In this document: piece after piece, positions 14,485 to 21,741 of the stretch
Position numbering within the stretch: position 1 is the stretch's first letter
Layout of the letters: each line of letters begins with the position of its first letter
Assembly (NCBI GenBank): GCA_030627905.1
Contig: DAOVRZ010000096.1
Location: forward strand, 1 to 23,188
Origin: JAGMES01 sp023128035
GTDB lineage: Bacteria > Bacillota > Halanaerobiia > DY22613
Direction of reading: 5' to 3'
Length of the DNA: 23,188 nucleotides
Position numbers and translations under genes: made by a program
The notes under the pieces: model-generated
Told to the model about the DNA's origin: nothing
Seen by the model: the letters and a program-made list of their open reading frames with translations, nothing else
Database searches by the model: none

Positions 14485-15372
14485 ATGAATGTTATTGAAC
14501 TTAACAAATTAACTAAGTATTATGGTAAGTCAAGGGGTATTGAGGATGTTAGCTTCAATGTTCAACAAGGTGAGATATTTGGGTTTATTGGTCCAAATGG
14601 TGCAGGGAAATCCACTACTATTAGAACATTGCTCTCACTGATTTATCCAACTAGTGGCAGTGCTAAAATATTTGGGAAAGATATTGTAGAATTTGGCCCG
14701 GAAATTAAAAAAGAAATAGGCTACTTGCCATCTGAAGTATTTTATTATGATAATATGAAGGTTATTGATCTTTTAAAATACTCAGCTAGTTTTTATAAAA
14801 AAGATTGTACTGACAGAATTAAGGAATTAGCAAAAGTAATGGATCTTGACTTAAATAAAAAAATTGATGATTTATCTTTTGGAAACAAGAAAAAGGTGGG
14901 TATAGTTCAGGGGTTACTTCATGAACCAAAATTAATTATATTAGATGAACCTACAAGTGGACTTGATCCTCTTATGCAACAAAAATTCTTTGATTTATTA
15001 GAAGAAGAAAATAAGAAAGGTGCAACAATTTTATTTTCTTCACATATTTTAAGTGAAGTTCAAAGATTATGTGATCGTGTTGCTATTATTAAAGAAGGTA
15101 AAATAGTAAAAGTTGAAAAGATTAGTACACTAAAAGAAGATAATTATAAGAAATTCAAGATTGAAATGCCGTCAAAACCTGATGAGAAATACTTCAATAT
15201 TGATGGCGTTAATAACTTAGAAGTAAAAGATAATACAATTAAATTTATGTTTAAAGGAAATCTTAATAATATTATGAAAAAGTTTTCAACTATTGAAATA
15301 TCCAATATATGGATAGAAGAACCCACTCTTGAAGAAATTTTCATGCATTATTATTCAACAGAGGAGGAATAG
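14485..15372 (+). CDS. ABC transporter ATP-binding protein
   Basis: This 295-residue cytoplasmic ATPase has Walker A GPNGAGKST (36-44), a variant signature LSFGN (130-134) in place of LSGGQ, Walker B LIILDEP (150-156) and the switch His in FSSHILSE. A C-terminal extension of about 80 residues after the ATPase core is typical of the CcmA/BcrA/YtrB class. It would power the two ABC-2 type membrane proteins encoded just downstream. Such sets export antibiotics, peptides or lipids, or act in gliding and envelope stress; the cargo is unknown. GCGGAGG precedes the ATG, and the next gene starts 3 bases after its stop. Confidence 0.9.
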   Translation: MNVIELNKLTKYYGKSRGIEDVSFNVQQGEIFGFIGPNGAGKSTTIRTLLSLIYPTSGSAKIFGKDIVEFGPEIKKEIGYLPSEVFYYDNMKVIDLLKYSASFYKKDCTDRIKELAKVMDLDLNKKIDDLSFGNKKKVGIVQGLLHEPKLIILDEPTSGLDPLMQQKFFDLLEEENKKGATILFSSHILSEVQRLCDRVAIIKEGKIVKVEKISTLKEDNYKKFKIEMPSKPDEKYFNIDGVNNLEVKDNTIKFMFKGNLNNIMKKFSTIEISNIWIEEPTLEEIFMHYYSTEEE

Positions 15373-15375
15373 AAA

Positions 15376-16173
15376 ATGAATATATTCCTACATGAACTAA
15401 AAGCATATAGAAAATCAACTATTGTATGGACCATATCTTTAGTTGTGATGGCCATGATATATTTTTCATTATTCCCTGCCTTTTCAAAGGATGTTGATCA
15501 AATAAAAGGTTTACTTGAAGGATTTCCTGAGGTTATAAGAAATGGTATGGGGATTTCCTTAGATAGTTTTGGTAGTATTTTGGGTTATTATTCATTTCCC
15601 ATTTCATTTGTAATTTTAATTGGAGCAATTCAAGCGATGAATTTTGGGGTTTCCATTTTGTCAAAAGAAGTACGTGAAAAGACAGCAGATTTTCTTTTAA
15701 CAAAACCTGTTACACGAGCACAAGTTTTAACTTCTAAGATACTGGCTGTTGTTGCATCTTTAGTAATCACTAATGTAGTTTATATAGTAGTTGCAAATAT
15801 TGTTGCTTCAATTGTAAAGAATGATGACTATAGTTTTAAAATATTCTTTATGATTTCTATAACATTGCTATTTGTGCAATTGATTTTTATGTCCCTAGGG
15901 TTTATTATTTCAGTGATGTTACCCAAAATTAAATCAGTGTTACCTATTTCTCTTGGTACAGTTTTCTTGTTTTATTTTATTAGTTTTTTGAGTACAAAGT
16001 CTAATGAGGCTGTAATTAAATATATAACTCCTTTTAAATACTTTGACCCTGCTTATATTGTAGCAAATAGTGCTTATGAGATGCGGTATATCATTATATC
16101 CTTAGTGTTTATAATAGTTTCTATTATAGCTAGTTATGTTATCTATTCTAAAAAGGATATTCATTCTGTTTAG
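15376..16173 (+). CDS. ABC-2 type transporter permease (first of a pair)
   Basis: This 265-residue integral membrane protein has about six hydrophobic helices and the ABC-2 layout: one helix near the N-terminus (TIVWTISLVVMAMIYF), a large extracytoplasmic loop, then the coupling-region motif KEVREKTADFLLTKPVTRAQVLTSK. GAGGAGG precedes the start. It is paralogous to the next gene, which has the same length, the same KTxxFLL(T/V)KPV(T/S)R motif and a shared ITPFKYF near the end. The two probably form a heterodimeric channel with the upstream ATPase. Confidence 0.88.
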   Translation: MNIFLHELKAYRKSTIVWTISLVVMAMIYFSLFPAFSKDVDQIKGLLEGFPEVIRNGMGISLDSFGSILGYYSFPISFVILIGAIQAMNFGVSILSKEVREKTADFLLTKPVTRAQVLTSKILAVVASLVITNVVYIVVANIVASIVKNDDYSFKIFFMISITLLFVQLIFMSLGFIISVMLPKIKSVLPISLGTVFLFYFISFLSTKSNEAVIKYITPFKYFDPAYIVANSAYEMRYIIISLVFIIVSIIASYVIYSKKDIHSV

Positions 16174-16206
16174 TTGATTAAGTTTAAAATAAAGGAGGTT
16201 TGGTTG

Positions 16207-17004
16207 ATGAATATATTTACTAGAGAAATGAAAGCCAATAGAAAATCACTTATTATATGGTGTATTGGCATGATAGCAATGATTGGTGGGGGTATGGGTA
16301 AATTTGCAGCTTTCGAAAACGCAAGTGGGTCTGTAAATGATATGCTAGATTTACTTCCAAAATCATTACTAAATATGATGGGTTTGAGTAGTTTTGATAT
16401 GTCAAAGGCTATTGGGTTTTATGGAGTTCTATTTTTATATCTTATAGTAATGGCAACTGTTCATGCTGTAATGCTGGGATCAAATATTATAGCAAAGGAA
16501 GAAAGGGATAAAACTACAGAATTTTTACTTGTAAAACCTGTTTCCAGAAATAAGGTTATAACTTCAAAGCTATTAGCAGCTCTTACAAATATTTTTATTT
16601 TAAATATAGTTACATTAATTTCATCATTCTTTATAGTTGATTATTTTAATAAGGGTGATGCAATATTGGGAGATATATTAATAACGATGGTGGGTATGTT
16701 TATAGTACAGGTTATATTTATGTGCATAGGTTCAGTATTAGCTGCAGTAATTAAAAATCCTAAGGTTTCTACCGCCACTGCTACTGGGGTAATACTTGTA
16801 ACTTTTATGCTATCTATGATAATAAACATGAATGAGAAGCTTGAAAGCTTAAAGTACATTACTCCTTTTAAATATTTTGAGGCTGAATCTGTAATGTTTG
16901 GTCAAGGACTTAATTTTGGTTTTATATTTTTGTCAGTTTTGATTATTTCAGCATCATTAGCTGGTACCTATGTGTTTTATAAAAAGAGAGATTTGAATGT
17001 ATAG
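16207..17004 (+). CDS. ABC-2 type transporter permease (second of a pair)
   Basis: This 265-residue paralogue of the preceding permease begins MNIFTREMKANRKSLIIW, parallel to MNIFLHELKAYRKSTIVW. It carries KEERDKTTEFLLVKPVSRNKVITSK and YITPFKYFEAES. About six membrane helices are visible. I chose ATG 16207 because AAGGAGG lies 7 bases before it and the protein then aligns end to end with its partner; an in-frame TTG at 16174 would add 11 unlikely residues. It is the last gene of the exporter operon and is followed by a bidirectional terminator. Confidence 0.88.
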   Translation: MNIFTREMKANRKSLIIWCIGMIAMIGGGMGKFAAFENASGSVNDMLDLLPKSLLNMMGLSSFDMSKAIGFYGVLFLYLIVMATVHAVMLGSNIIAKEERDKTTEFLLVKPVSRNKVITSKLLAALTNIFILNIVTLISSFFIVDYFNKGDAILGDILITMVGMFIVQVIFMCIGSVLAAVIKNPKVSTATATGVILVTFMLSMIINMNEKLESLKYITPFKYFEAESVMFGQGLNFGFIFLSVLIISASLAGTYVFYKKRDLNV

Positions 17005-17013
17005 TGAATTTGC

Positions 17014-17054
17014 AAAAAAGTACAGAGCGTTGAGATACGCTCTGTACTTTTTTT
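17014..17054. terminator. Bidirectional intrinsic terminator
   Basis: A perfect 16-bp stem (17014-17029 with 17038-17053), built around GTACAGAGCG/CGCTCTGTAC, has an 8-base loop. A-tracts and T-tracts flank it on the two sides. It lies between the convergent exporter operon (ends 17004) and the glycyl-radical enzyme gene (ends 17056), so it serves both strands. Confidence 0.92.
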
Positions 17055-17055
17055 G

Positions 17056-19647
17056 TTATTTTGTTAAGACTCTATTGATATAATTCTCTTGTTGAGCCAG
17101 GCTCATTGAGATAAACGGTGCTTGCCAGCCACCAACTCGAACATTAATATCTTTATACTTTTCCAATTTTTCATAAGCAGCTTTTTTATCAGTTATTTTA
17201 CTTGCAGCAACTGACAATTCATAAATTGTTTGGTACTCTTCTCTATTTCCAATAGCAAGAGTCATCATATTACCCATACTAGTGATAAACTTATTTAAAA
17301 TTCCCAAAATGTAATCTTCATCGTTTAAAGATTCATCAATACATAAATCAGTGATAGCCCCAGCAGCTAGTCTATTCATCGCAAGACTTTTTAATGATTC
17401 AAATATATGTCCTATTGAATGAGTGATAGTACCTGGTGTAGGTGAGAAATTAGCAGTTAAAGGATCGCCAGAGTTTCTATCAGAAGAAGCAACAATTCCT
17501 AAACCCTGTAGTGGGTATTGCTCAAATGTTCCACATCCAGCAGTAAATATCATGTTAAAATCTTTTCCGAATTTCTTTTGGAGAGAATCACCATAATAAC
17601 CTGCTATTCTTCTTAATCTTAAAATTTCAATAGCCTCTTTTTGTGGTAAATCCTCTGGAGATTTCAAAAATACTCTATCGGCTAGTTTTTTAGAAGTCAT
17701 CACAGCATTTTTTAAAGTTTCAATAATAAAGTTTCCGATTTCACTGGTCTCAGGGTCATTGCTACCAAATTTAGGTGAATTTAATCTAAAATCAGCCTTC
17801 ATTTTATCATATTTATTCTGTAGTGCAAATTCGTCAACAGAAGGTGCTTTAAAATCACTTCTCATTGCATTTAAAACTTCTTCGAGAGTATAGCCGTCTT
17901 TATCGTCTTTTTTGTCAAATACCCACTTCTTTATTGCAGCAATAGTATTAATCATGTCAGGAACTCCTATAAGGATAGTTCCAGCTATGTTATATTTTGT
18001 TCCGCCCCATGATTTGTCACGACCTCTTTCCATACAGGTGCCTAAAACAGCAGAAAATAATGGAGAAGGATTTACAAATTCGTCCAACATGTAATATTCG
18101 TATAAACCAAAGGCTGATTGATCTACAAAAAATTGCATATGTTTTTTGAATATTTCTTTAAAATCATTATAACCTGTTACTTCATCTGAGATAAAACTTA
18201 ATTTATCACCACGGAGCATTCCAGGGTTAGTATCTAATGTAGCTCCTCTATTTAATGCACATTGTAAAATTTGCATTCCATTTATCATACCGAAAGTCCA
18301 GTCAGATATACCATTGAATATAGGTTCCCAACATCCGTCTACACAATAATCATTAGCAATTCTTTGATATTCAGCGTTCTTTTCTTCAAGGTTAGAGGTT
18401 TCGGAAATATTATTTAATTCAAGTAGACTATTGTATAAAGCAGGAATCAAAACATCATCATTTAAAATTCCGGGCAGGTTTTTAGTTTTAGATAACATTC
18501 TGGCTACAGCTTTTTTTAGATCTTCAGGAGAATCATTGTGTATTCTAACATATATTCCAGGTGTAGAAAGATTTACATTTTCAAAAGCTTTTAAAATCAT
18601 GTATGTCATCATATTTGTAGCATCTTCACCATCAGGATTCTTTCCACCAACTATGATGTTTTGAAGGAAGTTATTTACTCCTGCTCTTTGATCAAGATAA
18701 TATGGGTGAATACCAAGTGATGCATAGTGATCTATATGGTCCTGCTCAACTAGATATTCAGTAGTCAGATTTAAACGCCATGCAGCTTTTATAATAAAAC
18801 ATTCAAATAACTCAATACACTCATTAATATAGTTTTCATCATTAATTCTGTTTTTATCTAAATAGTTAACCAAAACCTGATCAAGACGACCTAAAGATAT
18901 GTAATTCATACTTGCATGAAGGGCAACATGGAAAGTGTAAATGCTTTGCAGTGCTTCATGGAAGCTTTCAGGTTTATTCATAGGTACTTTCCTACAAATT
19001 CGCTCAATTTCTAGAAGTTTATCTCTTCTTTTTTTATCTTCAGGTTTATCAAGTTCTTTTGCCTTTTCGCCTGCTAAATCTGCAAATTTGTTTGCATAAT
19101 CTCGAACAGCTTTTAAACTAATTATTACTGAATGATAGAAATCTATTTTATTTTGTCTTTCGTCATCTTCAATCTCGCTGTCTGACTGATTAGATAAGTG
19201 GTCTATTTTTTCTTTCGCTTCTTTGATTAGTCCATTTAATCCTTTATCCAATAATGTATCATAATTAACAGTATTATGTCCTAAAAGTGAAAATTCGTCT
19301 CTATTTGTGATTGAACCCATTCTTTGTTCATCTTCAGTTAAGTAAAGTGGAAATACTTTTCCAAGACCATTAGAACCCATAGGTAAAACGCCAACTATAA
19401 GTTCATCATCATTGATATTGTATGTAAGTGTTCTTTCTGATACGGTTTTGTCAGTCATTTTACTGAGCATTTCTTTTATAGCATATGCTCTTCTGATAAT
19501 AACAGTTTTATCTGAGTGCAATTTTGCAATGTTATCAAAATCTGATCTACTAAACCACTCAGAACTTCTATCCTTTTTACCCTGAGTATATAAAGCTTCT
19601 TTTAATTTTTTTACTCTGTTAGTACTTTCAAATGTTGAAATGTTCAT
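17056..19647 (-). CDS. Glycyl-radical enzyme of unassigned substrate (C-x-E type)
   Basis: This 863-residue protein of the pyruvate formate-lyase-like superfamily has an active-site loop DYCVDGCWEPIFNG. Cys439 is the likely thiyl-radical residue and Glu441 the C-x-E acid found in eliminases and arylacetate-type decarboxylases, not in true pyruvate formate-lyase (which has two adjacent Cys). The glycyl loop is RVGGWQAPF, with Gly840 as the likely radical and Trp where Tyr or Phe is usual. The length is longer than glycerol or hydroxyproline dehydratases and nearer to choline lyase or arylacetate decarboxylases. GGAGG precedes the ATG. It is 19 bases downstream of its activase gene. No microcompartment shell gene or small decarboxylase subunit is nearby. 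The enzyme would be destroyed by oxygen, implying anaerobic life. The exact reaction cannot be assigned from motifs alone. Confidence 0.88.
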   Translation of the reverse strand: MNISTFESTNRVKKLKEALYTQGKKDRSSEWFSRSDFDNIAKLHSDKTVIIRRAYAIKEMLSKMTDKTVSERTLTYNINDDELIVGVLPMGSNGLGKVFPLYLTEDEQRMGSITNRDEFSLLGHNTVNYDTLLDKGLNGLIKEAKEKIDHLSNQSDSEIEDDERQNKIDFYHSVIISLKAVRDYANKFADLAGEKAKELDKPEDKKRRDKLLEIERICRKVPMNKPESFHEALQSIYTFHVALHASMNYISLGRLDQVLVNYLDKNRINDENYINECIELFECFIIKAAWRLNLTTEYLVEQDHIDHYASLGIHPYYLDQRAGVNNFLQNIIVGGKNPDGEDATNMMTYMILKAFENVNLSTPGIYVRIHNDSPEDLKKAVARMLSKTKNLPGILNDDVLIPALYNSLLELNNISETSNLEEKNAEYQRIANDYCVDGCWEPIFNGISDWTFGMINGMQILQCALNRGATLDTNPGMLRGDKLSFISDEVTGYNDFKEIFKKHMQFFVDQSAFGLYEYYMLDEFVNPSPLFSAVLGTCMERGRDKSWGGTKYNIAGTILIGVPDMINTIAAIKKWVFDKKDDKDGYTLEEVLNAMRSDFKAPSVDEFALQNKYDKMKADFRLNSPKFGSNDPETSEIGNFIIETLKNAVMTSKKLADRVFLKSPEDLPQKEAIEILRLRRIAGYYGDSLQKKFGKDFNMIFTAGCGTFEQYPLQGLGIVASSDRNSGDPLTANFSPTPGTITHSIGHIFESLKSLAMNRLAAGAITDLCIDESLNDEDYILGILNKFITSMGNMMTLAIGNREEYQTIYELSVAASKITDKKAAYEKLEKYKDINVRVGGWQAPFISMSLAQQENYINRVLTK

Positions 19648-19666
19648 AAAGAGCCTCCTTAGTATT

Positions 19667-20581
19667 TTAGTTTATAACTTTAACATTAAATCCATTCATT
19701 CTGAAAAAATCAGCAATACTTTTAATTTCAGTATTACTCGGGGTAATTTGCTCTACTTGTAATAAAGGTTCTATTCCACATAGTTTATAATAATGCTCCA
19801 TATCTTGATTACAGGGTAAAATCTCAATCTTTTTAAATTTCCCTATATTCATAAAGCTGACCAATCTTTCAAGTTGGTTTTTAGATTCGGTAGAACCTTT
19901 TATAACAGGAAAGCGTACAATTACTTCTTTGTCTAGTGATGATATATATTTGATATTTTTTAGCATCAATTCATCTGTGTTTTTATCACTATCCTGAAAA
20001 GAAATATCTCGTATGCCGATAAGCCAACAGTCTACAAAATTACTTACATAAGAATAAACCTCTGTTGGTAAAGTAAGTGATGATTCAATAGCAGTATGTA
20101 TTCCATGAGATTTGCAATCTCTAAGAATTTTAAGAACTTCTTCTTTTTGAAGTAATGCTTCTCCACCACTTAAGGTAATCCCACCACAATCTTTAACTAC
20201 TTCTAACTGAGGAAGTAAAAGCTTAAAAACAGTCGAAGCATCTTCGTCCTGTGTAGGAAGAGATAATGCACCTGAATTAAGACCGATTCTTGAAGCAGGA
20301 CATGCTTCAATGCATTTACCACATTTTATACAATTACTTCGTTGTATCTTATGAACTCCATCTGCAATAATGTGGGCGTTGTTGTCACAAATTTCTACGC
20401 ATTTATAACAACTTATACACCTTGTTTCGTTAAATAAAATTGGTGATTGGAATTCCCAGGAATGAGGAGAATGACACCAAGGACACTTTAAATGACACCC
20501 TTGTAAAAATAAAACAACTCTTTTTCCCGGTCCATCAACTTTAGACAACCATGCAATATCAAAATACCGTATTTTTATCAC
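19667..20581 (-). CDS. Glycyl-radical enzyme activase (radical SAM)
   Basis: This 304-residue protein has the radical-SAM motif C29-x3-C33-x2-C36 (CHLKCPWC), which binds the catalytic 4Fe-4S cluster and S-adenosylmethionine. It is followed by a ferredoxin-like insert with two more cluster motifs (C55, C58, C61, C65 and C84, C87, C90, C94). GGITLSGGE (133-141) is the SAM-binding strand. Activases with the insert serve glycyl-radical enzymes other than pyruvate formate-lyase, whose activase lacks it. It generates the glycyl radical on the protein encoded 19 bases downstream. The start is GTG at 20581, with AAAGG rather close before it; no better start is in frame. The activase-first gene order is less common than enzyme-first. 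Confidence 0.92.
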   Translation of the reverse strand: MIKIRYFDIAWLSKVDGPGKRVVLFLQGCHLKCPWCHSPHSWEFQSPILFNETRCISCYKCVEICDNNAHIIADGVHKIQRSNCIKCGKCIEACPASRIGLNSGALSLPTQDEDASTVFKLLLPQLEVVKDCGGITLSGGEALLQKEEVLKILRDCKSHGIHTAIESSLTLPTEVYSYVSNFVDCWLIGIRDISFQDSDKNTDELMLKNIKYISSLDKEVIVRFPVIKGSTESKNQLERLVSFMNIGKFKKIEILPCNQDMEHYYKLCGIEPLLQVEQITPSNTEIKSIADFFRMNGFNVKVIN

Positions 20582-20628
20582 CTGCCTTTGTTAAAATATA
20601 ATATTATTTATCTACTTTTCCTAAGTAT

Positions 20629-20656
20629 ATAATATTTCAAATTCTACATTCGTCAA
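20629..20656 (-). promoter_or_regulatory. Probable promoter of the activase/glycyl-radical enzyme operon
   Basis: On the minus strand, TTGACG (20656-20651) is followed after 16 bases by TATTAT (20634-20629), placing the start about 40 bases before the activase GTG. The surrounding sequence is very AT-rich, which lowers confidence in the -10. Confidence 0.5.
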
Positions 20657-20720
20657 GAAAAACCTTTTTATACAAAAAAACCTTAGCAAAACATGAAATA
20701 GATGCTTTACTGAGATTTTT

Positions 20721-21605
20721 TTAGTTTTCATTGATGATATCATATACTTTGACCATTCTTTCAGCCATATCAAGCAAATAAAGCTGATTTTGATGGATTA
20801 AAAAATCACAGGGATATTGTTCTATCTCTGGATTGGTATTATAGTTGAAAACTTTTAATGGTTTGCCTTCTTTTGATAGTATCGTTATCCATGAATTATG
20901 TTCATCATCTAGTGTTGTTTCTAAAGCAAAGAGATGGTCTTTGTTATCAAAATCAATAGTAATGGGATTTGTGAATTCTGTTAGTTGGTTGAGAAGTTGA
21001 CCTTCAGGGTTGATAATAAGTATTCTTTTATTATTAGTATCAGCTATATAGATATTACCATCAGAACATCTTTTGAGACTTCCTGGTTGCCAGAGATTTA
21101 AATCATCAAAAGTTTTTTTGATTTCACCTTCCTGACTTATTAACATGAGTTTTGTATTATCTGCAAGATAGAAATCACCCTGATCTGTTAATAAAAGAGT
21201 TTGAATCCAGGAAAAACTTTCGTCTTTATATTCCTTTAAAAGGTCATGATTTTTTGAATATTTTAAAACTATCCTTTCATCTTCTAAAGTTAGATAATAA
21301 TTTGCTTCTTGATCAAAAGTGATAGTTATGTCTTCTCTTCTATCTATTTCTTCAGGTAATATCTCTGTCCAGCTAGTTTTATATTCTCCGCTTCGGTCAA
21401 AGAAGTGAATATCAGGTTTTTTATCAATGATAATGATTTGATTATCTGGAGATAATGCGATTTTGTATGGTAGATACAATTCTATAGCTGATATTTCTAA
21501 ACTAAAAGTGTAAGATAATTGAATATCTACAGCATATGCAAACTGTTGATTAAATAAAACCAAACCAATAAATAAGAATATTAAGATTACTAATCTTTTT
21601 GACAT
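20721..21605 (-). CDS. Exported NHL-type beta-propeller protein
   Basis: This 294-residue protein has a clear signal peptide: MSKR, a hydrophobic core (LVILIFLFIGLVLF) and a likely cut after AYA (about residue 25). The mature part consists of repeated short strands of the NHL/6-bladed-propeller type, such as PYKIALSPDNQIIIIDKKPD, GDFYLADNTKLMLISQEGEI and GNIYIADTNNKRILIINPEGQ. Propellers like this bind partners at the cell surface; no enzyme motif is visible. AAGGAGAG lies just before the ATG. It is transcribed divergently from the glycine-rich secreted protein at 21742, so the two may share a regulatory region. It runs toward the activase operon but is probably separate from it. Confidence 0.8.
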   Translation of the reverse strand: MSKRLVILIFLFIGLVLFNQQFAYAVDIQLSYTFSLEISAIELYLPYKIALSPDNQIIIIDKKPDIHFFDRSGEYKTSWTEILPEEIDRREDITITFDQEANYYLTLEDERIVLKYSKNHDLLKEYKDESFSWIQTLLLTDQGDFYLADNTKLMLISQEGEIKKTFDDLNLWQPGSLKRCSDGNIYIADTNNKRILIINPEGQLLNQLTEFTNPITIDFDNKDHLFALETTLDDEHNSWITILSKEGKPLKVFNYNTNPEIEQYPCDFLIHQNQLYLLDMAERMVKVYDIINEN

Positions 21606-21705
21606 AAATATCTCTCCTTTTTACATGTTGATATTTATATTCTTCGTAATATTTTAAATACCTGCAAGAAAGATGTAGGAGAATTAAAAAATTAATAGAA
21701 ATATA

Positions 21706-21711
21706 TATAAT
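21706..21711 (+). promoter_or_regulatory. -10 element for the glycine-rich secreted protein
   Basis: A perfect TATAAT lies 31 bases before the ATG at 21742. No convincing -35 is visible in the AT-rich sequence upstream. Confidence 0.4.
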
Positions 21712-21741
21712 GGGATGATTACCACTAAAGGAGGATGGAGA

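Noticed and set aside
16174..16206. TTG 16174 as the start of the second permease
   Set aside because: ATG 16207 has AAGGAGG and makes the two permeases equal in length.
17056..19647. Pyruvate formate-lyase
   Set aside because: There is no adjacent Cys-Cys pair; the loop is GCWEP, and the activase has the ferredoxin-like insert that pyruvate formate-lyase activase lacks.
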